In this document: positions 1 to 6,199 of the stretch, in pieces
Layout of the letters: each line of letters opens with the position of its first letter
Numbering within the stretch: the first letter of the stretch is position 1
Notes under the pieces: model-generated
Told to the model about the DNA's origin: nothing
Seen by the model: the letters and a program-made list of their open reading frames with translations, nothing else
Databases searched by the model: none
DNA from: a bacterium
Lineage (GTDB): Bacteria > Acidobacteriota > Blastocatellia > Pyrinomonadales > Pyrinomonadaceae
Assembly: GCA_029945985.1 (NCBI GenBank)
Contig: JAQSDP010000003.1
Span: 1 to 9,628, forward strand
Length of the DNA stretch: 9,628 nucleotides
Direction: 5' to 3'
Made by a program: the position numbers and the translations under genes

Positions 1-962
1 AGATCCTCGGGTATTGGAATGATCGGCCGATATCGATAAAGCGGTTTCTGCAGGTTTTGGATGAATGAGACAGGTGAGCCGGATACGAGAGAAAGCTGCA
101 CGCTGTTCCAATCTTCTTCACTCACGTTGTCGACGATCGCCCATCCTTGGAAAAAGGGTTTACCCTCGTCATCCAGCACTACCCGATAGGTCGTTTTCCA
201 AATGGGGGCGGCAACGGTGTAGCTGACGACCATTTCGCGTTGGCCGCTGCCGTTTGAGGTTACGGTGATGGTCTTTGCGTCGCGTCGCCTGGTAGAAGCC
301 GTGGCGTTCGCAAACTCGTTCACGTCGCGTTTCGTTCCGTCATCCAGCAGTTTTACGCTGCGTATATCTGTCAGCTCAAAGGTCGATATTTCACCCGCGT
401 CGGACGCGATCACCAAGGAATGAGTTTGAGTAGCGGGGTGGTCTTTATCTGCGGGAGCGGCACGCTTTTCAACTGTTAGTATCGAACCGATTGCAGCACC
501 TTTTGACGACGCCACAGCCACCTTTGCTCCCTGCAACTGACCTAGCACCTGAGCGAGTCCGCCCGTTCCTTCCGCTCCCGATTCGGCCTCTACCGAAAAG
601 GGAATCTCTGCTGTTCTCGCGGAGGCGGGAGCCGAAGAGTTATAGCTGACGGCTCCGATCTTGCCCTGGTTCAGATCGAGAACCACCATCGACTTCAGGA
701 CATCGTCAACCTGCGATTGTTTGAACGACAGGTTCACCTCCGCGTTTCCACTGATCATGCCGCGCCGTTCAATGTATGCCACGCCGTTCGAATACAAGAT
801 GACACGACGGATCGGCAGGGAACTGACCGAAGTCGGAGCGAGCGGCTGAGGATTAAGGGTCGATGGCTGATTTCGTACCGCCAGACGTCTCTTTGTGTTG
901 ACTTGCGAATACCCGGAAAAAGCGCACACGAATATCCATAGGAGGAATATCACTTGTCTCAT
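1..962 (-). CDS. Exported DUF4139-domain protein (3' end beyond window)
   Basis: This frame is open from an ATG at 962 to the left edge, giving 320 residues with no stop, so the C-terminus is missing. Residues 1-19 look like a Sec signal peptide (MRQ, then a hydrophobic run to about FSGYSQ). Residues 51-70 (RRVILYSNGVAYIERRG) resemble the N-terminal strand segment often seen in DUF4139 proteins. Residues 245-305 carry the DUF4139 signature: SYTVAAPIWKTTYR, then QGWAIVDN, EEDW, LSLVSGSPVSFIQNL. The family is related to 'mucoidy inhibitor A'-like proteins; its biochemical role is not known, and most members are exported or envelope proteins. An AAAGGA sequence lies about 11 bases before the ATG. 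It sits downstream of sucC but behind a terminator-like hairpin, so it probably has its own promoter. Family assignment is firm; function is unknown. Confidence 0.85.
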   Translation of the reverse strand, partial: MRQVIFLLWIFVCAFSGYSQVNTKRRLAVRNQPSTLNPQPLAPTSVSSLPIRRVILYSNGVAYIERRGMISGNAEVNLSFKQSQVDDVLKSMVVLDLNQGKIGAVSYNSSAPASARTAEIPFSVEAESGAEGTGGLAQVLGQLQGAKVAVASSKGAAIGSILTVEKRAAPADKDHPATQTHSLVIASDAGEISTFELTDIRSVKLLDDGTKRDVNEFANATASTRRRDAKTITVTSNGSGQREMVVSYTVAAPIWKTTYRVVLDDEGKPFFQGWAIVDNVSEEDWNSVQLSLVSGSPVSFIQNLQKPLYRYRPIIPIPED

Positions 963-1059
963 TGATTTTGTTTTCCTTTAAGCTATTGTTGGTGCCAGAC
1001 TTGCCTAATGGATGATTCGAGATTTGGGATTGGTTGCTTGAGGGGAAAGCTATTTTGCC

Positions 1060-1109
1060 CGCGAAAAACGCGAAAAGACGCTAAAGTAGAAGTCTCCACC
1101 TTAGCGTCT
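1060..1109 (-). terminator. Probable rho-independent terminator of sucC
   Basis: A perfect 9-bp inverted repeat, AGACGCTAA at 1076-1084 and TTAGCGTCT at 1101-1109, encloses a 16-base loop. Read on the minus strand it lies about 30 bases after the sucC stop. It is followed by TTTCGCG and then TTTTTCGCG, so the T-tract is interrupted. CGCG at 1069-1072 could extend the stem by pairing with 1110-1113 across a bulge. The long loop and split T-tract make it weaker than the other three terminators here. Confidence 0.6.
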
Positions 1110-1138
1110 CGCGCGAATTCGCGGAATCAAGATGAATC

Positions 1139-2308
1139 CTAGACTGACGCGTTTGCGGCGGCAACGGCTTTTTCGGCGGCGTCGGTCATGCCTTGGGCGG
1201 TGATGATCCCGATGCCGGATTCTGCCAGTACACGGCGGCCTTCTTTGACGTTGGTGCCTTCGAGTCGGGCGATGATCGGGATCGAGACCCCGAGGTTCTT
1301 CGCCGCAGCAACGACTCCGTTCGCTACCATATCCGTGCGGACGATCCCGCCGAAGATGTTCACGAGCACGGCTTTTACGTTGGTATCTGACAGCAGGATA
1401 CGGAATGCCTGTTCGACGCGTTCTTGAGATGCACCGCCTCCGACGTCGAGGAAGTTCGCAGGTTCACCGCCATGGAGCTTGATGATGTCCATCGTCGCCA
1501 TCGCAAGTCCAGCACCGTTGACCATGCAGCCGATGTTGCCGTCGAGCTTGATGTAGTTGAGGTCAAATTTTGACGCCTCGATCTCGAGCGGTTCTTCCTC
1601 GTCAAGGTCGCGAAGATTGGCGTAATCCTTGTGACGGAACATCGCGTTGTCATCAAAGGTTACCTTCGCGTCGAGAGCGATAAGGCGATTGTCTTTCGTC
1701 AGCAGGAATGGATTGATCTCTACGAGCGACGCGTCCATCTTCTCGTATGCGTCATACAGCGAAAGCATGAACTTTGCTGCCTGATTGATCAGGTCGTTCG
1801 GGATCCCGAGTCCAAACGCGAGCTTACGGGCTTGGAAGGGACGAAGGCCTACTGAAGGGTCAATCGATTCCTTCAGGATCAGTTCAGGCGTCTCTTCGGC
1901 CACCTTCTCAATGTCCATGCCACCTGCTGAAGACGCCATGAAGGTGTTGCGACCGGTGACGCGGTCCAGCGTGATGCCAAGATAGAACTCACGATCGATC
2001 GGCAGCCCCTCTTCGATGAGAAGCGTCTTGACCTCGCGGCCTTCGGGGCCGGTCTGGTGCGTGATCAGCATCATCCCGAGCATCTCGGACGCGATCTGCT
2101 TTGCTTCCTCGGGCGATTTGGCGAGCTTGACGCCGCCGCCCTTGCCGCGTCCACCGGCATGGATCTGGGCCTTTACGACGACAACATCGGTGCCTAATTC
2201 CTTCGCCGCTGCATCGGCTTCTTCCGGGGTCCTCACAACAATGCTGCGCGGGACCGGGACGCCATATTCCTTGAGAAGTGCCTTACCTTGATACTCGTGG
2301 ATCTTCAT
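1139..2308 (-). CDS. sucC: Succinyl-CoA ligase (ADP/GDP-forming) subunit beta
   Basis: This is the beta subunit of succinyl-CoA synthetase, which with the alpha subunit (SucD) converts succinyl-CoA to succinate while making ATP or GTP in the TCA cycle; it is cytoplasmic. The 389-residue length matches the family. The N-terminal ATP-grasp domain begins MKIHEYQGKALLKEYGVPVP, with lysine K46 and the glycine-rich loop AGGRGKGGGV at 51-60. VEINP (N199) and ALDAK (D213) provide the Mg2+ ligands. The C-terminal CoA-ligase domain has GCMVNGAGLAMATMD (260-274), FLDVGGGA and NIFGGIVRTDMVANG (317-331). All expected motifs are present, so the enzyme should be active. No clear Shine-Dalgarno precedes the ATG at 2308, but the start matches the family exactly. 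The usual partner sucD is not next to it: a DUF4139 gene follows downstream and a lipoprotein gene lies upstream behind a terminator. Confidence 0.98.
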   Translation of the reverse strand: MKIHEYQGKALLKEYGVPVPRSIVVRTPEEADAAAKELGTDVVVVKAQIHAGGRGKGGGVKLAKSPEEAKQIASEMLGMMLITHQTGPEGREVKTLLIEEGLPIDREFYLGITLDRVTGRNTFMASSAGGMDIEKVAEETPELILKESIDPSVGLRPFQARKLAFGLGIPNDLINQAAKFMLSLYDAYEKMDASLVEINPFLLTKDNRLIALDAKVTFDDNAMFRHKDYANLRDLDEEEPLEIEASKFDLNYIKLDGNIGCMVNGAGLAMATMDIIKLHGGEPANFLDVGGGASQERVEQAFRILLSDTNVKAVLVNIFGGIVRTDMVANGVVAAAKNLGVSIPIIARLEGTNVKEGRRVLAESGIGIITAQGMTDAAEKAVAAANASV

Positions 2309-2322
2309 AATTGGAAACTAAA

Positions 2323-2351
2323 ATCTTATCGGTCAAGGGTTTAAAAAGCAA
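2323..2351 (-). promoter_or_regulatory. Candidate sucC promoter
   Basis: On the minus strand TTGCTT (2346-2351) and TAAGAT (2323-2328) are 17 bases apart, resembling sigma70-type -35 and -10 boxes, and would start transcription a few bases before the sucC ATG. The match is only partial and the -35 box overlaps the T-tract of the preceding terminator, so this is a weak call based on pattern and position. Confidence 0.25.
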
Positions 2352-2378
2352 AAGTGCCGCCCGAAATGAGCGGCACTT
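2343..2378 (-). terminator. Rho-independent terminator of the lipoprotein gene
   Basis: Perfect 9-bp stem, AAGTGCCGC (2352-2360) with GCGGCACTT (2370-2378), and a 9-base loop. On the minus strand it is followed by TTTTGCTTTTT. It starts 16 bases after the stop at 2395 and separates the metallopeptidase/lipoprotein unit from sucC. Confidence 0.85.
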
Positions 2379-2394
2379 CCTAGTTCTTCCTTAA

Positions 2395-2973
2395 CTATCG
2401 AATGTAGATCTTCAGCACGAGGAGTTTCCAACTTCCATCGCGTTTAACGTATTCGTAGTTGAACGTAACGGGCAAGGGCTTCGTCGCATATTTGCCTTCG
2501 GTTACGAGGATCTCGAGATTCTGCTCGCCGCGCACCCGCGGCGTCGAAGTAAATTCAGGGTCAGTAGCAATTGCCTTTGCCAGGATCGGGAGGACTTGCC
2601 GCTTTTTGGCGATGAAAACTTTGAACGAGTCTTGAAGCTGATCCTTGGTGTAGGTGCTTTTAAAGTCCATTGATGCCTTCTCGTACATATTCGAAAAGTC
2701 GCCAGAGCTGATCGCGGCGGCGAAATCAGCCGTCGTTTCCTTGATGAGTGCGTTAAGAAGAGCATCGCCGGGAACGCCGTCGCTATCGTCCTTGGTAGAA
2801 GAAGTGTTAAACGGATTGTCGCTCGAAGAATTGCTCGAAGAGCTTGCGTTGCCCAGATCGAGGCCCTTAGTGCAATTGCAGCCGAGTGCGATCGAGAGCA
2901 CGACCGCCAGGGCAATCAGTCCGCTGAGTCGGTTGTCCTTTCCGTTCACTAATTTGTTGAGGATATTCTTCAT
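2395..2973 (-). CDS. Small lipoprotein with NTF2-like C-terminal region
   Basis: This is a predicted 192-residue lipoprotein. I placed the start at the ATG at 2973 rather than at 3066 because CTGGAG lies 7 bases upstream and the protein then begins with a proper signal: a basic N-region, a hydrophobic segment at about 18-30, and the lipobox ALGC with C32 as the lipidated cysteine. A serine- and asparagine-rich linker follows (about 42-66). Residues 70-192 (LLNALIKETTADFAAAISSGDFSNMYE... ending WKLLVLKIYIR) resemble the helix-then-sheet pattern of small NTF2-like/DUF4878-type folds with a closing 'DGSWKLL' strand. That fold is an inference from pattern. No catalytic residues are recognisable. 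It follows the DUF4344 metallopeptidase by 23 bases, so the two are probably co-transcribed and both are membrane-anchored. Function is unknown; it may assist or bind near the protease. Confidence 0.85.
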   Translation of the reverse strand: MKNILNKLVNGKDNRLSGLIALAVVLSIALGCNCTKGLDLGNASSSSNSSSDNPFNTSSTKDDSDGVPGDALLNALIKETTADFAAAISSGDFSNMYEKASMDFKSTYTKDQLQDSFKVFIAKKRQVLPILAKAIATDPEFTSTPRVRGEQNLEILVTEGKYATKPLPVTFNYEYVKRDGSWKLLVLKIYIR

Positions 2974-2996
2974 TTTATTCTCCAGAAATGTGAGGC

Positions 2997-3881
2997 TTAA
3001 TCTTTTCGCCAAGGGCCGAGCAGTGCCGACCAGGCGTCTACAGTCTTGCCATACTCTGTCGGGCATCTGACGGCACGTTCCTTAGGCAAATAGCCGCCGG
3101 TCACGAGCTTCTCCCATTTAGACGCATCCGAGCCGTAAACCATGCAGAGAGCGTTGTAATATCTTTGCTCGCCGAGCAGATGCTCGTCGGCCATGTTCTT
3201 TTTAGAACCCTCTGTCCGTTTTGACTCGATGGCGAACGCATCGGCCGCGGCGAGGATCGCTTTGACGCCATCTTGGCCAAGTTCTTCAAGATTGATGTAG
3301 GCAGAGCAGCGGTCGGCGGCATCTTCCTCGTTACCGATTATAGGAAGCTTATACTTATCGATGATCGCGTGGGCGATCTCGTGAAGGAACACGAACCGAA
3401 CTGCGTCGAACATCTGCGTATACGCTTCTTTCTCGCTGATCCCAGAACTGCGGAACGATCCGTAGAAATGTTCCATTAGCTCATAACACATTGTGACGGA
3501 ACTGTCGTTCGGGTCGTAATAAGCGTTAACTTCCTTGCAGTCCTTGGTCCGAAGCGTGATGTCCTCCGGTAGACTCAGCGCAGCATTCAGCTGACTTGCA
3601 GCCTTCTCCAGAAGCTTCTCGCCCTTGATCTGCTTGTCGATCTCGACATACTTTGGTGTCGAGACTTCCTCGTGTTCTACAAGAAAATCACCGCTATCCG
3701 CTTTTTTGCTCGGATCACTCGAAGTCGAGCTGCTCTTGTTAGAGGACGCTCGGGTCGTGTTTGATGCGACCGGCTCGTCCTGCTTTGACGAGCCGGTGTT
3801 GCGATCCGAATTACAGAAGCATCCGGCAACAAGGAATAGAGTTCCGAGGGCAAGTAATAGATTTGTTGTGTTTCGATTCAT
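2997..3881 (-). CDS. DUF4344-family putative zinc metallopeptidase, lipoprotein
   Basis: This is a 294-residue predicted lipid-anchored metalloprotease. The ATG at 3881 is preferred over the longer frame from 4028: AGAGG lies 10 bases upstream, and the product then starts with a signal peptide ending in the lipobox LVAGC (C21). Residues 25-65 are a Ser/Lys/Asp-rich linker. The folded domain spans about 78-294. It contains HEIAHAIID with zinc ligands H167 and H171 and general base E168, then GNEEDAADRCS (183-193), where E186 or D190 probably supplies the third ligand. The C-terminal part has DEHLLGEQRYYNALCMVYGSD (split over 232-252) and RAVRCPTEY, typical of DUF4344; cysteines 246 and 273 may form a disulfide. 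The substrate is not known. It heads a two-gene unit with the downstream lipoprotein. The catalytic motif is directly visible; proteolytic activity is inferred. Confidence 0.88.
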   Translation of the reverse strand: MNRNTTNLLLALGTLFLVAGCFCNSDRNTGSSKQDEPVASNTTRASSNKSSSTSSDPSKKADSGDFLVEHEEVSTPKYVEIDKQIKGEKLLEKAASQLNAALSLPEDITLRTKDCKEVNAYYDPNDSSVTMCYELMEHFYGSFRSSGISEKEAYTQMFDAVRFVFLHEIAHAIIDKYKLPIIGNEEDAADRCSAYINLEELGQDGVKAILAAADAFAIESKRTEGSKKNMADEHLLGEQRYYNALCMVYGSDASKWEKLVTGGYLPKERAVRCPTEYGKTVDAWSALLGPWRKD

Positions 3882-3982
3882 AGGGGAAACGGCCTCTGAC
3901 GCGACGACCGCGCGAATCTCACTCAATACTAAACGCGTAATGCCGCGTAAAAAGGACGATGCTAACGAGAGAATATTGCAAT

Positions 3983-4014
3983 AAAAAGGGCTGATAAGCG
4001 AAAACTTACCAGCC
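3983..4014 (-). terminator. Rho-independent terminator of pepA
   Basis: On the minus strand GGCTGGTAAG and CTTATCAGCC form a 10-bp stem with one mismatch around the loop TTTTCG (3989-4014), followed directly by CTTTTT. It begins about 28 bases after the pepA stop codon. It separates smpB/pepA from the metallopeptidase gene, whose own promoter should therefore lie in 3882-3982; I found no convincing -35/-10 pair there. Confidence 0.85.
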
Positions 4015-4041
4015 AATTCTAAGGTCAAAGGTCGACAATGT

Positions 4042-5541
4042 CTATTGCGACCGTTCTACTAGTGAAATAAGCGAGCGGATGGCGACACCAGTTGGGCCCT
4101 TGGCCGCATGCGGCTTGGCAGCATCGGCCCATGCAGTGCCGGCGATATCGAGATGAGCCCACTTCGCCTTATCGACAAATTCCTGGATGAACACGGCTCC
4201 CATGATGGTGCCGGCCTTGCCGCGCGGCCCAATGTTCTTGATGTCGGCGATGTCCGATTTGATCTGCTTGCTGTATTCCTTGCTGACCGGAAGCTGCCAA
4301 AAACCTTCGCCATTTTCCTTTCCGCATTCGATGATCTCGTCCACAAGGCCTTGGTCATTGCCCATTATGCCCGTGTTCTGATCACCCAATGCGACGATAA
4401 CTGCGCCTGTTAGGGTCGCCATATCGACGATTCGCGTTGCGCCCTGCTTCTCAGCGTAGGCGACGGCATCGGCGAGGATCAGGCGGCCTTCGGCGTCGGT
4501 GTTGAGGATCTCGATCGTTTTACCGTTCATTGCGGTCACAACGTCGCTCGGACGCGATGCCTTACCGTCGGGCATATTTTCGACTGCCGCTACAATCCCA
4601 AGTACGGGAACGGTCGGCTTGAGCATAGCGATCGCACGCATCGTTCCGATCACGGTTGCGCCGCCGGACATGTCGTACTTCATCGCGTCCATTCCCTCGC
4701 CGGGTTTCAGCGAGATACCGCCCGTGTCGAACGTGATTCCTTTCCCTACGAGGGCGAGCATTTCGCCTTTCGCGCCGGAATTCTTCGCCGGCGTATACCG
4801 CATCACGATCATCTTCGCGGGCTGTTCGGACCCGATGGAGACGCTCATCAGCGAACCCATGCCCATCTTGATCATTTTCGCTTCGTCGAGAATCTCGCAC
4901 TTGAGGCCCGTTTCTTTCGCCATGGCCGCAGCACGATTCGCCATCTCGGTCGGAGTGAGCACGTTGGGCGGTTCGTTCGCGAGGTCGCGCGTAAAGTTCA
5001 TCGAGTCACCGATGATCTCGCCGCGGGTCAATCCTTTTTTAAGATCGGCTGGCTTAGCTCCCTCGACGTGAACTCCGAATGTGGTTACAGTCTGCTTCGA
5101 ACGGTCAGCTGATTTGTATTTATCAAGTTCAAACGTGCTGCAGATCGCTCCTTGTATTGCTGCTTGAGCGACAGCGGCGGCGTCGAGCGAAGTACGGGGT
5201 GACAGAGCAAGGCTCTTGATCTTTTGTTTGCTGAAGGCTCGAAGAGCAGTCCCGGCTGCGATTTCGACGTGGTGAGCCTGAAAGCCGCTCTTTTCTCCGC
5301 CGCCGATAAGAAGGAGGCGACTTGCCCTGATCTTGCCTGTCGGAGCGAATCTGACCAGAACCGTCTCGCCCGATTCGCCTTTGAATTCTTCCGAGCCGAT
5401 GATAGAGCTTAGAAGTCCGCCGGTGACTGAATCGAGCTCCGCTAATCCGCCGGACGTCGCCTGTTCGCCCTTGAAAACGACGACGGCTAGAGCTTCAACA
5501 TTCGCTTCGCGAAAACTTCCCGTAATTGCGAGAGATTTCAT
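4042..5541 (-). CDS. pepA: Leucyl aminopeptidase (M17 family)
   Basis: This is a cytoplasmic di-metal aminopeptidase that removes N-terminal residues from peptides in protein turnover; family members work as hexamers. The 499-residue length is normal for M17. The N-terminal domain (about 1-165) is the variable macro-like domain. The C-terminal catalytic domain has GKGITFDTGGISLKPG (267-281) with metal ligands K267 and D272 and catalytic K279, KYDMSGGA with D290, and the signature NTDAEGRL (347-354) with D349, E351 and catalytic R353. All are intact. GAGG sits 7 bases before the ATG at 5541. It lies 62 bases downstream of smpB with no terminator between, so it is probably read from the smpB promoter. 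Some M17 proteins also bind DNA, but nothing here shows that. Confidence 0.96.
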   Translation of the reverse strand: MKSLAITGSFREANVEALAVVVFKGEQATSGGLAELDSVTGGLLSSIIGSEEFKGESGETVLVRFAPTGKIRASRLLLIGGGEKSGFQAHHVEIAAGTALRAFSKQKIKSLALSPRTSLDAAAVAQAAIQGAICSTFELDKYKSADRSKQTVTTFGVHVEGAKPADLKKGLTRGEIIGDSMNFTRDLANEPPNVLTPTEMANRAAAMAKETGLKCEILDEAKMIKMGMGSLMSVSIGSEQPAKMIVMRYTPAKNSGAKGEMLALVGKGITFDTGGISLKPGEGMDAMKYDMSGGATVIGTMRAIAMLKPTVPVLGIVAAVENMPDGKASRPSDVVTAMNGKTIEILNTDAEGRLILADAVAYAEKQGATRIVDMATLTGAVIVALGDQNTGIMGNDQGLVDEIIECGKENGEGFWQLPVSKEYSKQIKSDIADIKNIGPRGKAGTIMGAVFIQEFVDKAKWAHLDIAGTAWADAAKPHAAKGPTGVAIRSLISLVERSQ

Positions 5542-5603
5542 TAAGTTTCCTCAGTTGGTAAATTGGCCTGATTTAATGCACAAAATGCTTATATATCTAT
5601 AAC

Positions 5604-6062
5604 TTATCTAAGGCGCTCTTTCAACTCTTGGCGGGTTTCCTTTTCGACCGCTTTCTTCATTTCTGTCTCGCGTTTATCGTACAGTTTCTTACCTTTTGCG
5701 ACCCCGATCTCGAACTTTATCCGCCCGTTCTTCCAATAGATCGACGTGACTACGAGGGTCAGTCCCTTAACGATCGTCTCGCGCTCAAGTTTCTCGATCT
5801 CCTTCCTATGGAGAAGGAGTTTGCGGGTCCGTAACGGCTCGTGATTCTGCTTATTTCCATGCGAATAGGGCGAAATGTGTGCATTCAGGAGCCAGACCTC
5901 ACCATCCTTCACCTGTACATACGAATCCTTGAGCTGGATACGGCCGGCCATTATGCTCTTTACCTCGGTACCGACCAAGACAGCACCAGTCTCATACTTG
6001 TCGAGAATGTGATACTCGTGGTAAGCCTGCCGATTATTGAGTATCTCTTTGTCCAGTGCCAT
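5604..6062 (-). CDS. smpB: SsrA-binding protein SmpB
   Basis: SmpB binds tmRNA and brings it to stalled ribosomes for trans-translation. The 152-residue protein fits the family. The OB-fold begins about residue 10 (NNRQAYHEYHILDKYETGAVL), followed by the hallmark GTEVKSI (about 31-37), YVQVKDGEVWLLNAHISPY, HEPLRTRKLLLH and GLTLVVTSIYWKNGRIKFEIG. The basic C-terminal tail GKKLYDKRETEMKKAVEKE probes the empty mRNA channel. I chose the ATG at 6062. The frame continues upstream to a GTG at 6119, but those 19 residues are not family-like, and a candidate promoter at 6110-6138 would put that GTG before the transcript start. No clear Shine-Dalgarno precedes the ATG. The tmRNA gene ssrA is not visible in the window. 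pepA follows after 62 bases. Confidence 0.96.
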   Translation of the reverse strand: MALDKEILNNRQAYHEYHILDKYETGAVLVGTEVKSIMAGRIQLKDSYVQVKDGEVWLLNAHISPYSHGNKQNHEPLRTRKLLLHRKEIEKLERETIVKGLTLVVTSIYWKNGRIKFEIGVAKGKKLYDKRETEMKKAVEKETRQELKERLR

Positions 6063-6109
6063 AAGGGAGAACGGTAAATCAAACGGGAGGCGAAGTCTAG
6101 GAAGTGGCG

Positions 6110-6138
6110 TCGATAGCACGCCCTCCCGGACCGGTCAA
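6110..6138 (-). promoter_or_regulatory. Candidate smpB promoter
   Basis: On the minus strand TTGACC (6133-6138) and TATCGA (6110-6115) lie 17 bases apart, a good -35 box and a partial -10 box. Transcription would start near 6103, about 40 bases before the smpB ATG and directly after the terminator of the upstream unit. The position is sensible but the -10 match is mediocre. Confidence 0.4.
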
Positions 6139-6140
6139 CG

Positions 6141-6174
6141 TAAAAGAGCCACGGAAACATTCGTCCGCGGCTCT
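6141..6174 (-). terminator. Rho-independent terminator of the VWFA gene
   Basis: On the minus strand AGAGCCGCGG and CCGTGGCTCT form a 10-bp stem with one mismatch and a 10-base loop (6145-6174), followed by TTTA, so the T-tract (with the stem's last T) is only four bases. It begins 26 bases after the stop of the VWFA-related gene and ends its transcription unit before smpB. Confidence 0.75.
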
Positions 6175-6199
6175 GCGCCAAGTTGAAGGCATTTAAGTC

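Noticed and set aside
975..1000. Possible sigma54 promoter (CTGGCAC...AGC) upstream of the DUF4139 gene
   Set aside because: The spacing between the GG and GC elements is one base too long and the TTGC box is not matched.
3882..4028. N-terminal extension of the metallopeptidase to 4028
   Set aside because: It would run across the pepA terminator and place the lipoprotein signal inside the protein.
4499..5071. 190-residue open frame on the plus strand inside pepA
   Set aside because: It is antisense to the conserved catalytic core of pepA and its product has no family resemblance.
6063..6119. GTG start at 6119 extending SmpB by 19 residues
   Set aside because: Extension is not family-like, SD spacing is too short, and a candidate promoter lies over it.
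6063..6199. tmRNA (ssrA) next to smpB
   Set aside because: The gap holds only a terminator and a promoter candidate and is far too short for a tmRNA; no tag-encoding frame or tRNA-like end is visible.
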